NCBI RefSeq assembly: GCF_023618015.1 | Contig: NZ_JAJKBJ010000009.1 | Span: 62,001-126,000, forward strand | Reading direction: 5' to 3' | Length of the DNA stretch: 64,000 bases | Origin: Legionella maioricensis | GTDB lineage: Bacteria; Pseudomonadota; Gammaproteobacteria; Legionellales; Legionellaceae | Shown: positions 45,431 through 56,343 of the stretch, in pieces | Position numbering within the stretch: position 1 is the stretch's first letter | Layout of the letters: each line of letters starts with the position of its first letter | Made by a program: the position numbers and the translations under genes | Notes under the pieces: generated by a model | The model's input: the letters and a program-made list of their open reading frames with translations, nothing else | Told to the model about the DNA's origin: nothing | The model's database searches: none

Positions 45431-45548
45431 CTTATCTCGACGAAGTGAGGGGGCTTCATATGTTGGTACCGCGCTCTTGTCAGGAGAACTGTCACATTGT
45501 TCGAGATGACGTATTCAACCGTCATCCAGAATAAAGTGAGGGCTCTTC
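45431..45548. repeat. Fused remnants of two palindromic repeat types
   Basis: ATCTCGA (45434-45440) and TCGAGAT (45501-45507) form the ends of one element. A second motif, CGTCATCCAGA-x-AAAGTGAGGGCTCT (from 45520), matches the arm of the large palindrome at 10841 (CGTCATCCAGAGCGAAGCGA). The region lies between convergent relA and the Mth938-like gene. Short open frames here are repeat-derived and not genes. Confidence 0.6.
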
Positions 45549-45632
45549 CCCCAATGGCAGCGATTTTTGCAAAAGCCCTGTTGATTTTTATCAAACACGT
45601 TAAGGATGCTACTCTTATTTTGTTGTTTTTCT

Positions 45633-46004
45633 TTATTTTTTAAAAATAAAACCAGCGATAACTGTTCGATGCTCACCGAGTAATACGTTATAAGTTCTAC
45701 ACGCAGCGCCAATAGACATGCATTCAATACCTATTTGCTGTTGAGATAATTGACTAATAATAGCCATAGGAGGATATTTACCTGTATTTTCATGGCCAAT
45801 GATAACGAGTTCTGGTTTTAATTTTAGCAATAAGTTAAGATAAGACTCGTCAATATTTTGAATATCACTAATTGATAAATCAGTAATGATTTCTTCTTTA
45901 GAAACAATTAAACTATTTTCGTATATGATGGAATTAATCTGAATCTTCTTATCGCTGTATGCCTGAACCGCATGCTGTTCTGCTGCTTCCAAATTGATAT
46001 GCAT
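45633..46004 (-). CDS. Mth938-like (DUF498) domain protein
   Basis: This 123-residue protein matches the Mth938/NDUFAF3-like fold. An N-terminal strand region (IQINSIIYENSLIVSKEEIITD) is followed by LNLLLKLKPELVIIGHENTGKYPP and the C-terminal IGIECMSIGAACRTYNVLLGEHRTVIAGFIF. The G-(T/N)-G turn and the M-x2-x-AC-RTYN-L motif are family hallmarks. The mitochondrial homologue is a complex I assembly factor; bacterial roles are unknown. It is divergent from alaC, 58 bp away. Confidence 0.85.
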   Translation of the reverse strand: MHINLEAAEQHAVQAYSDKKIQINSIIYENSLIVSKEEIITDLSISDIQNIDESYLNLLLKLKPELVIIGHENTGKYPPMAIISQLSQQQIGIECMSIGAACRTYNVLLGEHRTVIAGFIFKK

Positions 46005-46062
46005 GGTTTTAGAAATTTCATTAAGTTATAGTGGCTAACAGTATATCACAGAGGTAAATATT

Positions 46063-47256
46063 ATGAGTCAATTTCCACGCATCAAACGCTTGCCCCCTTA
46101 TGTATTTAATACCTTAAACCAACTTAAAACAGAGGCGAGGGCGCGTGGAGAAGACATCATTGATTTTGGCATGGGGAATCCCGATCAGCCTACGCCTCCA
46201 CATATAGTCAATAAGCTTATAGAGGCGGCCCAAAGACCTGATACTCATCGATACTCAATGTCCAAAGGGATACCTCGATTACGCCGTGCCATGGCCACAT
46301 GGTATCAGCGTAACTATGATGTTCATTTAAACAGTGAAACACAAATACTGGCAACTATCGGTTCTAAAGAGGGGCTTGCTCATTTGGCTTTAGCAATAAG
46401 TGGGCCTGGTGATACGGTATTGGTGCCTGATCCGGCTTATCCTATTCATACTTATGGTTTTATTATTGCTGGTGCTAATGTAAAGCAAGTTCCTTTAATC
46501 GACGAAACTCAGTTTTTAGCTGCTGTTGAGGACGCAATTACCCAAAGCTGGCCAAAACCCAAAGCCTTAGTGATTAATTTCCCGGCGAATCCAAGTACTC
46601 ATTGTGTTGACCTTTCTTTTTTTGAACAAGTTGTGGCTTTGGCTAAACGTCATAAAATCTGGATCATTCATGATCTGGCATATGCTGATATTGTTTTTGA
46701 TGGTTATAAAGCGCCTTCCATATTACAGGTTCCCGGGGCTATAGATGTTGCTATTGAAACCTATTCTATGTCTAAATCTTACAACATGCCCGGTTGGCGT
46801 GTAGGCTTTGCTTGTGGTAATGAAGAATTAGTAGCCGCTCTTACCCGAATTAAATCCTATTTGGATTATGGTACCTTTACTCCAATTCAGGTTGCTGCAA
46901 TTGCAGCACTGGAAGGTTCAGATGACTGCGTTAAAGAAATTAGAGAGCTTTACGAGAAACGGCGTAATATCTTATGCGATGGATTAAATGAAATAGGTTG
47001 GAACGTAACGAAACCTAAAGCCACAATGTTCGTTTGGGCACCTATTCCTCCACATTATCTTCCCATGGGGTCATTAGAGTTTAGCAAGTATTTATTAAAA
47101 GAAGCCCAGGTTGCTGTGTCTCCTGGAATAGGTTTTGGCCAACAAGGCGATGGGTATGTACGGTTTGGGCTTATCGAAAATAAAGACCGAATGAGACAGG
47201 CGCTAAGAAATTTGAAAGCTCTATTCAAACGAGACGGATTGCTTAAGGCTGTATAG
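46063..47256 (+). CDS. alaC: Alanine transaminase AlaC-type aminotransferase
   Basis: This 397-residue class I/II PLP enzyme aligns throughout with AlaC (YfdZ): [87 protein letters not shown] and the PLP lysine in [18 protein letters not shown]. It forms alanine from pyruvate and glutamate. The next two genes follow with a 1-bp gap and an 11-bp overlap, so alaC, the COG4255-like gene and recJ form one unit. Confidence 0.92.
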   Translation: MSQFPRIKRLPPYVFNTLNQLKTEARARGEDIIDFGMGNPDQPTPPHIVNKLIEAAQRPDTHRYSMSKGIPRLRRAMATWYQRNYDVHLNSETQILATIGSKEGLAHLALAISGPGDTVLVPDPAYPIHTYGFIIAGANVKQVPLIDETQFLAAVEDAITQSWPKPKALVINFPANPSTHCVDLSFFEQVVALAKRHKIWIIHDLAYADIVFDGYKAPSILQVPGAIDVAIETYSMSKSYNMPGWRVGFACGNEELVAALTRIKSYLDYGTFTPIQVAAIAALEGSDDCVKEIRELYEKRRNILCDGLNEIGWNVTKPKATMFVWAPIPPHYLPMGSLEFSKYLLKEAQVAVSPGIGFGQQGDGYVRFGLIENKDRMRQALRNLKALFKRDGLLKAV

Positions 47257-47257
47257 C

Positions 47258-48067
47258 ATGGATGTTATTATTAACTCGGCGTGCGATTTCATTCCTGAAC
47301 ACTCCAAATCATTGGTCTCACAGGGGAAGCCGATACTGAATTTTTTGAGCTGTCTTGGCTATGGTGCAGCTGATCCCCCTTTGGCAGATGTATTAAGACG
47401 TGTCCATGGTCTTGATGGGGAATGGCTTATTTTAAGTCCGATGAATTGGATGGCCACGCATAATGACGCCATGATAGTGGCAGCTGATAAAGATCTTCAA
47501 CTTGACGAAGGGACATTAAAGTACTGGTTTCAGTTGTATTCCGACTATCTGGCTGAGGAGCATATCCGTCTTTATTACCACGATGCAGAAACATGGTTAT
47601 TGCATGCTATTAATAAACCACCTATAAAGGCCAAGCCGGTACATCAATTGATAAATCATTCACTTATGCCTGAGTTAGCCCAACTGGACTCGAGCATGTA
47701 TTGGCAAAAATTTTTTACTGAAGGTCAAATGTTTTTTGCATCTCACCCTAATAAATCGCTATTGAATGGGGTCTGGCTATGGGGTGGGGCGGTTTTAGCG
47801 GATAAAAAAAAGATTCCTGTATGTGCTGATGAGCAGTTTTTTTCCGTTGCACAAATTTGTTCCGAGAATGTTACGCTTTATAACCCCTCAGTGCAGCTTA
47901 AACAATATTCCATTTTATTGTTAAGTGATGTGGATATTTTGAGTAAACAACATCAAGAAGAATTGAAAAAAATGCCAGTTTGTTGGTATTGGAATAACTC
48001 CGCTTATGCCCTTAAAGATCTTAACTGGCTTACTCGTCTTTGGAGAAATCTGACTCATGCTCATTAA
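47258..48067 (+). CDS. COG4255-type conserved protein (phosphoglycerate-mutase-like annotation)
   Basis: This 269-residue protein belongs to a conserved proteobacterial group often found next to recJ and sometimes labelled cofactor-independent phosphoglycerate mutase. Recognisable parts are LNFLSCLGYGAADPPLADVL, EWLILSPMNWMATHNDAMI, and LNGVWLWGGAVL near residue 168 (the NGLWLWGGG block of the group). The usual metal-binding residues of true phosphoglycerate mutases are not evident, so I would not assume that activity. It starts one base after alaC and overlaps recJ by 11 bp. Confidence 0.7.
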   Translation: MDVIINSACDFIPEHSKSLVSQGKPILNFLSCLGYGAADPPLADVLRRVHGLDGEWLILSPMNWMATHNDAMIVAADKDLQLDEGTLKYWFQLYSDYLAEEHIRLYYHDAETWLLHAINKPPIKAKPVHQLINHSLMPELAQLDSSMYWQKFFTEGQMFFASHPNKSLLNGVWLWGGAVLADKKKIPVCADEQFFSVAQICSENVTLYNPSVQLKQYSILLLSDVDILSKQHQEELKKMPVCWYWNNSAYALKDLNWLTRLWRNLTHAH

Positions 48068-49811
48068 ACAACGCCAGCTCATTACAAATTCTATAAATTT
48101 GCCCGATGTGCCGGATGTATTAAAGCGTATATATGCTGCCAGAGGCATAACGGACGGGGCTCAGCTGGATAAACAATTACAAACATTGCTTCCTTTTAAT
48201 ACGCTTAAAGACATTGATAAAGCCTGTCTTCGTCTTGAAACAGCGCTTCGGGAGCAGCAGCGTATCCTTATTATTGGCGATTTTGATGCAGATGGCGCTA
48301 CCTCTACGGCCGTTGGTATTACGGCTTTGCGCGCGATGGGGGCAAAGTTTGTTGAGTATTTAGTTCCTAACCGTTTTGAATATGGCTATGGTTTGACTCC
48401 AGCTATTGTTGAGGTAGCCAGTAAATGGCAGCCTCATTTAATTATTACCGTGGATAATGGGATCGCTAGTTTTGAAGGGGTAGAAACTGCAAATCAATTA
48501 GGTATTGATGTATTAATAACAGACCATCACTTACCCGCTGAAACAGTCCCTAGTGCTTGTGCCATTATTAATCCTAATCAGCAGGGTTGTGCTTTCCCCA
48601 GTAAGTCTATAGCGGGTGTTGGGGTGATTTTTTATGTCATGCTTGCATTACGCAGGCATCTTATCAATTCCAATTGGTTTGGCGAAATGAACATAGCTGA
48701 ACCTAACATGGCGAGTTTCTTGGATCTGGTTGCCTTGGGAACTGTGGCTGATGTAGTGGGGTTTGATCAAAATAATAGAATTCTGGTGAATCAAGGAATG
48801 GCTCGAATACGCCAGGGCCTTTGCCGTGAAGGCATTAAAGCCCTTATTGAAATAGCCGGTAGAGAGTGTTCTCGCTTAAGAGAGTCTGATCTGGGATTTG
48901 CTATAGCACCAAGGTTAAATGCTGCCGGAAGATTGGATGATATGGCCTTAGGTATTGAATGTTTAATTAGTGTAGACAGAGAACAGGCAAGAAACTACTG
49001 CAAGCAATTAGACGAGCTAAACCAGGAAAGAAAACAAATAGAAATGGAAATGAAGGAGCAGGCTATGCTTGCTTTAGATAAATTATCGCTTAATGTCGAT
49101 TATAAAACGAATCATTTACCAATAGCACTCTGTCTTTATGATAAAACATGGCATCAAGGAGTTATTGGTATTTTAGCTGGGCGAATGAAAGAGCGATATC
49201 ATCGTCCCGTAGTTGCTTTTGCCTTGGTTAACGATCACGAATTGAAAGGATCTGCACGTTCGGTTCCCGATTTAAATATCAGGGATGTTTTGGCGGCCGT
49301 AGATAAAGATCATCCAGGGTTAATTACTAAATTCGGTGGCCATGCCATGGCTGCCGGTTTAAGTATCAACATCCACTCTCTTGATACGTTTCGTAAAGCT
49401 TTAGTTGCTGAAGTGGATAAACATCTTGAGTTATCTCAATGCGAAGGGGAGTTACTCACAGATGGTCCCTTAGAGCCAGAAGAGTTTAATTTGGAAACGG
49501 CGCAGCTTATTCAACAGGCAGGACCTTGGGGACAACAGTTTGCCGAGCCCGTTTTTGATAATGTTTTTGAAATTCTGGACCAACGGCTGGTTGGGCAAAA
49601 TCACTTAAAAATGACATTAATTTCTTCGAAAGGAGGAGAGCCCGTCGATGCGATTGCCTTTAATATAGATTTAAAGTTATGGCCAAATCATCGGGCTAAA
49701 TACATTCACGCAGCTTATAAATTAGATATTAATTTTTTTCAGGGGCGCACCAGATTACAATTACTGATTCAGGCGATGAATGTAACCAGCCAGGAGGCTT
49801 TAGACGTCTGA
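48057..49811 (+). CDS. recJ: Single-stranded-DNA exonuclease RecJ
   Basis: This 584-residue 5'-3' exonuclease of the DHH family has motif I IIGDFDADGATSTAVGI, motif II HLIITVDNGIASFEG, motif III VLITDHHLPAETVPSA with INPNQ, and GVGVIFYVMLALR and LVALGTVADVVGF (motif IV). The DHHA1 part follows, with HQGVIGILAGRMKERYHRPVVAF and KFGGHAMAAGLSI, and the C-terminal OB domain is present. The length matches E. coli (577). It acts in RecF-pathway recombination and repair. It overlaps the upstream gene and converges with the MscS-type gene. Confidence 0.95.
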   Translation: MLIKQRQLITNSINLPDVPDVLKRIYAARGITDGAQLDKQLQTLLPFNTLKDIDKACLRLETALREQQRILIIGDFDADGATSTAVGITALRAMGAKFVEYLVPNRFEYGYGLTPAIVEVASKWQPHLIITVDNGIASFEGVETANQLGIDVLITDHHLPAETVPSACAIINPNQQGCAFPSKSIAGVGVIFYVMLALRRHLINSNWFGEMNIAEPNMASFLDLVALGTVADVVGFDQNNRILVNQGMARIRQGLCREGIKALIEIAGRECSRLRESDLGFAIAPRLNAAGRLDDMALGIECLISVDREQARNYCKQLDELNQERKQIEMEMKEQAMLALDKLSLNVDYKTNHLPIALCLYDKTWHQGVIGILAGRMKERYHRPVVAFALVNDHELKGSARSVPDLNIRDVLAAVDKDHPGLITKFGGHAMAAGLSINIHSLDTFRKALVAEVDKHLELSQCEGELLTDGPLEPEEFNLETAQLIQQAGPWGQQFAEPVFDNVFEILDQRLVGQNHLKMTLISSKGGEPVDAIAFNIDLKLWPNHRAKYIHAAYKLDINFFQGRTRLQLLIQAMNVTSQEALDV

Positions 49812-49844
49812 TAACCCGAGTTTGTTGGCAAAAACCAAACATCG

Positions 49845-52133
49845 TTATTTATCAGGGAGGTGTGAGAGACTTTCACCATGCTCTGATTTTTGTCCTGGGC
49901 ACATGCCATGCTCTTTAAGAGCGGTGATAATAGCAAAATTAATGTCACTTGAAATAGTCTCTTTCAAATCCACATTTTTAATAAAATACCATAAATCAAT
50001 AAGAACAAATAAATTATTATGAGCAGGGGTTAAACTAAATCCTACAGTAGGATTATATGGCGGCTCTTTCATTATGTGGGGATTATTATTCGCAACATCG
50101 ATTAAAAGCTGCTTGGCCAACTCAAGATCGGTGTTGCTATCTAAAATAATTTGGCTCCCCATACGACAAATTTTATTATTATGAAAGGTATAGTTAGTAA
50201 ATGATTTATTAATCAAATTTGAATTAGGAATAATAACGTCAGCATGAGATAAAGTGGTTATTTGCGTAGATAATAAGCGAATTTTTTTGATGTATCCTTC
50301 TGTATCATCAATAACAACCAGATCACCTGGAGCTACTGGTTTACGTATTAACAAAATAATTCCACTGACTAAATCACTGGCGAGATGCTGTAAACCAAAA
50401 CCAATACCTATAGATAAAGCCCCTGCAATTAATGCAAGACTACTAAAGTCAATTCCTGCTATTAATAAAGCGATAAAGACAGCAAAAGCGAATATCGTAT
50501 AAGTGACCAGAGTTGCAATTGTATCTTGCCTGTATGTTTCTCCTTTAAAAGATCTGCTTTTTCCTACATAAGTGGATAGGCCTCTACCAATCATAACAAT
50601 AAGGCAAAATATAAGAATCCCTCTTACAATTCGCTGAGGCCAGATATTAAAGTCGTAAATGGAAAAACCGCTAAGATACACTCCTTTCCACTGATCAATA
50701 TAATACTGCGAAACACCCCATATTTTCATAAGGATAAACATTGAAAAAACAATCAGGCCGGCACTTAAAATGAAACGTATGGCTAAAAGCTCAATTAATT
50801 TTTTTCTGGAACTTAGTCCCATCCAGGCATGCATTTTTTTAGAAAAAGAACTGTTAGGATCATCTAAAACGTAATATATAGAACTAAGTAGATGTGTTCC
50901 TTTCACTACTATTGCTATAACTAGGACGGATGCAAGCATATTGGGGATAAAATAAATTGCAAAATCATTATAGCCAAACCAGGCCATTATAATAGTAAAT
51001 ATAAATACTTCTGCTAATAAAATTTTTGAAATTGTGAGTAAAGGAAGTGAGTGCTTTCTTTTAAAAAAAGGTATTTGAAAAATAAGCCAGCTTAGCCACC
51101 ATGTAGCGAGATTAAGCATGGTGATGAATACTGTAAAACGAAAATGGAGCAGTGGTGGGGGAAGCCATTGACCTTTTAAGAAGATTACACTTATATAACC
51201 TAATAATAATAGAGTCAAAAGGACTGTAAAGCGTTTCAAGATGTCTCTTGCTAAATTTTCGGTGAGCGCCGGACTATACTGAGTCATTAGGGTGAGACAG
51301 AGCCTTATTAGAGTAATAATAAGCAAATAGGCTAATAATCCATCGAACAATAAAGTAATTCCGGGAGTAGGATTTACATTGAATAGTACCCAATGCAAAT
51401 AAAGAGCGGCAAAAAAGATAGGAGCAAGGAAAGGAAGATCTTCACTGAACGTCTTGATAATCGAATATTTAATAACTGAATTTTTAGGAGTCTTGTTCGC
51501 AGTCGGTTTTCGGTGAAGGAAAAAAGTACACGTGATGCCTGCTATTAATATAAGAGCTAACATGATTAAGTCGGCGTTACTCAATTTATCGATACCACTG
51601 TAGCGATAAAAAATATCCTTATTGATATGAACACTGAAAAACAATTGTCGATCCAGTAAACTCCATATAGGAGCAGTCCTTGTCAACAAGGTTGATAAAT
51701 GAGTGTGAGACATCCTGGCATTAATCTCGTTTAATATCTCCTGCGACCTGTAATTAAAGAACACACATTCTGCAGTTATTTTGGCGTTAATAGTTCGTTT
51801 ATTAATCAAATATTGGTATCGTATATCCTGATCTTTGGTAAGTTCCGAGGATATTGCATTATTTTTTAATAAATCATCAATGTTTTGTAATTGAATTTTG
51901 CCATTGTTGACGCACTCAGTTGCTTGTTCTTGAAGACTTTTTATTAATTTAACTGTACCGTATAACTCTTCATAGCTAAAGGTTCTTACTGATAATTGCT
52001 GACCAATCTCATCAATTTTTATAACCGCTCTTTGAGCATCAAATTGGTTGTAATGTGCATTTTTTGAGTAGGCAAAGCCAACCACAGATAAAAAAAAGAA
52101 GATAATAAAAGTGGCTGTCATTCTATTATTCAT
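49845..52133 (-). CDS. MscS-family mechanosensitive channel (large, multi-helix)
   Basis: I prefer the ATG at 52133 (762 residues, MNNRMTATFIIFFFLSVVGF) with GAGGA upstream over a GTG 30 bp earlier. A signal peptide is followed by a ~170-residue periplasmic helical region (coiled-coil-like, with KLIKSLQEQATECVNNGKI) and about ten transmembrane helices. The C-terminal MscS module is clear: ALIAGALSIGIGFGLQHLAS (pore helix), DLVSGIILLIRKPVAPGDLV, and the beta domain VVIDDTEGYIKKIRLLSTQI with DVIIPNSNLINKSFTNYTF. It probably protects against hypo-osmotic shock or has a specialised gating signal. It resembles KefA/MscK-like members without their very long N-terminus. Confidence 0.9.
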   Translation of the reverse strand: MNNRMTATFIIFFFLSVVGFAYSKNAHYNQFDAQRAVIKIDEIGQQLSVRTFSYEELYGTVKLIKSLQEQATECVNNGKIQLQNIDDLLKNNAISSELTKDQDIRYQYLINKRTINAKITAECVFFNYRSQEILNEINARMSHTHLSTLLTRTAPIWSLLDRQLFFSVHINKDIFYRYSGIDKLSNADLIMLALILIAGITCTFFLHRKPTANKTPKNSVIKYSIIKTFSEDLPFLAPIFFAALYLHWVLFNVNPTPGITLLFDGLLAYLLIITLIRLCLTLMTQYSPALTENLARDILKRFTVLLTLLLLGYISVIFLKGQWLPPPLLHFRFTVFITMLNLATWWLSWLIFQIPFFKRKHSLPLLTISKILLAEVFIFTIIMAWFGYNDFAIYFIPNMLASVLVIAIVVKGTHLLSSIYYVLDDPNSSFSKKMHAWMGLSSRKKLIELLAIRFILSAGLIVFSMFILMKIWGVSQYYIDQWKGVYLSGFSIYDFNIWPQRIVRGILIFCLIVMIGRGLSTYVGKSRSFKGETYRQDTIATLVTYTIFAFAVFIALLIAGIDFSSLALIAGALSIGIGFGLQHLASDLVSGIILLIRKPVAPGDLVVIDDTEGYIKKIRLLSTQITTLSHADVIIPNSNLINKSFTNYTFHNNKICRMGSQIILDSNTDLELAKQLLIDVANNNPHIMKEPPYNPTVGFSLTPAHNNLFVLIDLWYFIKNVDLKETISSDINFAIITALKEHGMCPGQKSEHGESLSHLPDK

Positions 52134-52474
52134 TGCCGATATTCCTCGGGTCGTATGAACCACCTATTAAAGCTGAAAACAAAAAGAACAAAATGTACTA
52201 TTAATAATAGCATGGATAGTAGTAAGCATGATGCGGCACTCTACTTTTATCGTGATAACCTCTCTATTAATAATAGATGGACTTTAATGAAGTAGAAAAA
52301 TGAAAGAGGTGTTCTCGTTTACTCCAATAAATCTGCGGTGATATCCAACAATTGATTAAGATATTCTGTTTCATCATTCATTAGAGGACAAACAGGCTGA
52401 GTGTCAGTTATTTTTGTACAAAACCTTGGCATCAGGATATAATGCTGTCTTTATCCTGATTTAAATATATTGTT
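52134..52474. other. Divergent intergenic region with two CTATTAATAATAG palindromes (341 bp)
   Basis: Two identical 13-bp perfect palindromes (CTATTA-A-TAATAG at 52198-52210 and 52264-52276) are spaced 66 bp apart between the divergent mscS-type and dusA genes. They could be operator half-sites for a dimeric regulator. No gene is seen. Confidence 0.5.
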
Positions 52475-53473
52475 TTGAATACTGAATTATCTAAATTATC
52501 TAAATTATCAATTGCTCCAATGATAGATTGGACCTATAGCCATTTTCGAGTGTTGATGCGCCTACTTGCGCCTCAGGCTCTTTTGTATACCGAAATGCAA
52601 ACGACGGGAGCCATACATAATAATCCTAAACGCGCGTTACATTTTAACGAGGTAGAACACCCATTGGCTATTCAATTGGGAGGTTCTGATCCTGAAGCTT
52701 TAGCCAAGTGTGCGATTATCGCTGAAGAGGCAGGATATGATGAGATTAACTTAAATCTTGGATGCCCTAGCGATAAAGTTCAATCCGGACGTTTTGGTGC
52801 TTGTTTGATGAAGGAACCAGAACATGTGGTTCAATGCATCCAGGCGATTAAAACAGCAGTAACTATTCCGGTTACGGCAAAAACCAGAATTGGCATAGAT
52901 AATCAAGACAGCTTTGAATTTTTTAGCTTCTTTGCCCATCAATTAGTGGATGCTGGATGTGATAAATTGATTGTTCATGCACGTAAAGCCTGGCTAAGTG
53001 GTTTAAATCCCAAGCAGAATAGAACAATTCCACCCGTTAATTATGATTTTGTGTATCGCTTAAAAAGCGAAATGCCTCATATTCCAATAGTTATTAATGG
53101 TAATATCTTAAATATTAAAGAAATTAATACTCATTTAGATTATGTAGATGGAGTCATGCTGGGGAGATTGGCTTGTGATAATCCTTATTATCTCACTGAG
53201 ATTCATCAGGTACTTTATCCTGAATCCCCCAAATTAAAACGCAGTCAGATATTTATGCATTATCTTGACTATTTAATTGATGAATACAGTAAGGGGGTTC
53301 CACTAAGCCTTCTGGTTAAACCAATTTTTAATTTGGCTTATGGGATGCCTGGTGCAAGTCAATGGAAAAAGAAATTAATGGCCATTCTGCAATTGAAGGA
53401 TTTGGCCTTATTCAATGATTTGCGCCAATATCTATGGGATATGGAACTAATCAAAGAAAATACCCTGGAGTAA
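52475..53473 (+). CDS. dusA: tRNA-dihydrouridine synthase A
   Basis: This 332-residue FMN enzyme reduces uridines 20/20a in tRNA. It begins, after a short leader, with the DusA motif LSIAPMIDWTYSHFR, followed by LLYTEMQTTGAI, HPLAIQLGGSDPE, NLNLGCPSDKVQSGRFGACLM with the catalytic Cys, KTRIGID, KLIVHARKAWLSGLNPKQNR and INGNI. The most likely start is TTG at 52475; the first in-frame ATG lies inside the core motif. A 9-bp tandem (ATCTAAATT repeated) encodes the Leu-Ser-Lys leader. Confidence 0.9.
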   Translation: MNTELSKLSKLSIAPMIDWTYSHFRVLMRLLAPQALLYTEMQTTGAIHNNPKRALHFNEVEHPLAIQLGGSDPEALAKCAIIAEEAGYDEINLNLGCPSDKVQSGRFGACLMKEPEHVVQCIQAIKTAVTIPVTAKTRIGIDNQDSFEFFSFFAHQLVDAGCDKLIVHARKAWLSGLNPKQNRTIPPVNYDFVYRLKSEMPHIPIVINGNILNIKEINTHLDYVDGVMLGRLACDNPYYLTEIHQVLYPESPKLKRSQIFMHYLDYLIDEYSKGVPLSLLVKPIFNLAYGMPGASQWKKKLMAILQLKDLALFNDLRQYLWDMELIKENTLE

Positions 53474-53652
53474 TTTCTGGGGCGTGCATAAGATATAAAC
53501 TATTTCCAGTACTCAGCGGTGCTTCATTCGGGCTACAATTTTTAAATTCATACGATTAATCATTCAAATCCAAGGTATTCGTGGCATTTTATATCGAATT
53601 CTAGTACATTAATGAGTTTGTTATTTGGAACATCCAGAGGAATATCTAGGCC

Positions 53653-56343
53653 ATGCTGAATACGTTGATTAAGAAAATGTTTGGAAGCCGAAATGAGCGT
53701 ACATTACGGCGTATGGAAAAGGCGATAATGGCTGTCAATGCATTTGAACCACAAATGCAAGCTTTAACGGATACCGAGTTGGCTGCAAAAACGGAGCATT
53801 TTAAAGCACGTTTTGCTCAGGGCGAAACTCTTGATGAATTACTTGCTGAAGCTTTTGCAACAGTTCGAGAGGTATCTGTTCGAACTTTAGGTCTGCGTCA
53901 TTTTGATGTGCAATTAATTGGTGGAATGGTGCTGCATGAAGGCAATATCGCCGAAATGCGTACCGGGGAAGGTAAAACCCTGGTGGCTACTTTACCCGCC
54001 TATCTTAATGCGATTAGCGGTCGTGGAGTTCATGTTGTAACCGTTAATGATTATCTTGCCAAGCGAGATAGTCAGTGGATGAAGCCTATTTTTGAGTTTT
54101 TGGGATTGACTGTAGGCGTTATTTATCCTGATATGTCTCATGCTGACAAACAGGCGGCGTATAGAGCTGATATAGTATACGGAACTAACAACGAATATGG
54201 ATTTGATTATCTCCGCGATAATATGGCTTTTAGTCTTGAGGACAAAGTACAAAGGGAACTCAATTTTGCAATAGTCGACGAAGTGGACTCTATTTTAATT
54301 GATGAAGCACGGACGCCTCTAATCATTTCTGGTGCAGCTGAAGACAGTTCTGAGCTTTATATAAAAATAAACACCCTTATTCCCCATTTAAAGAAACAGG
54401 AAGAAGAAGGTGGCGAAGGGGATTTTACTATCGATGAGAAGCAAAAGCAGGCTCATCTGACGGATGCAGGACATTTGCATATTGAAGAGTTACTCATTAA
54501 AGCTAAGTTGCTTGATCCAGGTGAAAGTTTATATCACGCCAGCAATATTATGTTGATGCATCATGTCAACGCTGCTTTAAAAGCTCATGCCATGTTTCAT
54601 CGTGATATAGATTATATTGTTAAAGACAACCAGGTTGTCATTGTAGACGAACATACTGGTCGTACAATGCCAGGACGACGTTGGTCAGAGGGCTTACATC
54701 AAGCAGTTGAAGCAAAAGAAGGAGTTTCCATTCAAAATGAAAACCAAACGCTTGCTTCAATTACCTTCCAGAATTTCTTCAGAATGTATAATAAATTATC
54801 TGGGATGACCGGAACAGCTGATACAGAGGCGTACGAGTTCCAACAAATATATAATTTGGAAGTCGTAGTCATTCCCACTAATAAGCCGATGATGCGTAAG
54901 GACGAAGCGGATTTGGTTTATTTGAATCAGATAGATAAATATGAAGCTATTATTGAAGATATCCGGGAATGTGGAACCCGTAAGCAGCCAGTATTGGTAG
55001 GTACCGCCTCCATCGAAGCCTCTGAATATTTAAGCCAGCTGCTTAAAAAAGTGAATATCAAACATCAGGTCTTAAATGCAAAATTCCATGAAAAAGAAGC
55101 GCAAATTATTGCTGAGGCTGGGCGTCCCGGTGCAGTGACTATTGCGACTAATATGGCCGGTAGAGGAACTGACATCGTTCTTGGTGGGAGTTTGGCTGCG
55201 GACTTAGCGCAATTGCCAGAAACGGCGACTGCTGAAGAAAAAGATGCAGTAAAAGAAGTGTGGCAAAAGAGACATGATGAAGTATTGAGCGCTGGGGGCT
55301 TAAGAATTATTGGTTCTGAGCGCCACGAGTCGCGCCGTATCGATAATCAGTTACGTGGTCGGGCAGGTCGCCAGGGCGATTCTGGAAGCAGTCGTTTTTA
55401 TTTATCTCTTGAAGATAATCTGATGCGTATTTTTGCTTCAGAGCGAGTGGCATCAATGATGCGTCGTTTGGGTATGAAGCCTGGTGAGCCTATTGAGCAT
55501 AGTTTGGTAACCAAAGCTATTGAGAATGCTCAGCGCAAACTGGAAGGACATCATTTTGATGTAAGAAAGCAATTGTTGGATTATGACAATGTCGCCAATG
55601 ATCAGAGACAAGTTATATATACTCAACGTGCCTCAATCATGGAGATGACGGATACAGAAGAAGTTGTTGCTATTATGCGAGAAGAGGTAATATCCGGTTT
55701 GGTTGATACCTACATTCCGCCGCAAAGTCTGGAGGATCAATGGGATCCTAAAGCTCTAAGTGATGTGTTAGCTGATGAGTTTAAAATCAAGGCTCCAATA
55801 TCCGAGTGGATAGATGCGGATCATCATATTCAACCTGAGCAAATTAAAGAAAAAATTCTTGCTTTGGCAATAGACCTTTATGATGAAAAAGTAAGAAAAA
55901 CTGGTCGCCCAGTATTATCACAATTTGAAAAATCAGTTATTTTACAAACTTTGGATAATCATTGGCGCGAGCATTTAGCCGCTATGGATCAATTACGTCA
56001 GGGTATTCATCTAAGAGGCTATGCGCAAAAAGATCCAAAACAAGAGTATAAAAAAGAAGCATTTACCTTATTTACGATGATGTTGGATAACTTGAAGTAT
56101 GATGTTATCAAGTTATTATTATCCGTAGAAATTCAAACTGAGGAAGATGCTAATGCTGTTGAGGAGCAACGACGCGCAGAGCAAATTCGAAAGATGAGCC
56201 TGAACCATGAGAACCCATATGATGATAATGAGCAAAGTCAGGATCAAACCTACAAAAGACATGAAAAGAAAATAGGTCGTAATGATCCCTGTCCTTGTGG
56301 TTCAGGAAAAAAATATAAATCATGTCATGGTAGCCTCGCATGA
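53653..56343 (+). CDS. secA: Preprotein translocase ATPase SecA
   Basis: This 896-residue motor drives Sec-dependent export. It has [20 protein letters not shown] (Walker A), [17 protein letters not shown] (Walker B), the PPXD and helical wing/scaffold domains, [47 protein letters not shown] and the C-terminal zinc/SecB-binding tail [14 protein letters not shown]. The length equals E. coli SecA (901). No secM-like gene is upstream. Its stop overlaps the mutT start (ATGA), the classical secA-mutT arrangement. Confidence 0.97.
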   Translation: MLNTLIKKMFGSRNERTLRRMEKAIMAVNAFEPQMQALTDTELAAKTEHFKARFAQGETLDELLAEAFATVREVSVRTLGLRHFDVQLIGGMVLHEGNIAEMRTGEGKTLVATLPAYLNAISGRGVHVVTVNDYLAKRDSQWMKPIFEFLGLTVGVIYPDMSHADKQAAYRADIVYGTNNEYGFDYLRDNMAFSLEDKVQRELNFAIVDEVDSILIDEARTPLIISGAAEDSSELYIKINTLIPHLKKQEEEGGEGDFTIDEKQKQAHLTDAGHLHIEELLIKAKLLDPGESLYHASNIMLMHHVNAALKAHAMFHRDIDYIVKDNQVVIVDEHTGRTMPGRRWSEGLHQAVEAKEGVSIQNENQTLASITFQNFFRMYNKLSGMTGTADTEAYEFQQIYNLEVVVIPTNKPMMRKDEADLVYLNQIDKYEAIIEDIRECGTRKQPVLVGTASIEASEYLSQLLKKVNIKHQVLNAKFHEKEAQIIAEAGRPGAVTIATNMAGRGTDIVLGGSLAADLAQLPETATAEEKDAVKEVWQKRHDEVLSAGGLRIIGSERHESRRIDNQLRGRAGRQGDSGSSRFYLSLEDNLMRIFASERVASMMRRLGMKPGEPIEHSLVTKAIENAQRKLEGHHFDVRKQLLDYDNVANDQRQVIYTQRASIMEMTDTEEVVAIMREEVISGLVDTYIPPQSLEDQWDPKALSDVLADEFKIKAPISEWIDADHHIQPEQIKEKILALAIDLYDEKVRKTGRPVLSQFEKSVILQTLDNHWREHLAAMDQLRQGIHLRGYAQKDPKQEYKKEAFTLFTMMLDNLKYDVIKLLLSVEIQTEEDANAVEEQRRAEQIRKMSLNHENPYDDNEQSQDQTYKRHEKKIGRNDPCPCGSGKKYKSCHGSLA

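Noticed and set aside
45409..45727. Two short minus-strand frames between relA and the Mth938-like gene
   Set aside because: They lie in repeat remnants, overlap each other and the real gene, and resemble no protein.
47258..48067. Calling the COG4255-like protein an active phosphoglycerate mutase
   Set aside because: The metal-binding and catalytic motifs of that enzyme are not visible.
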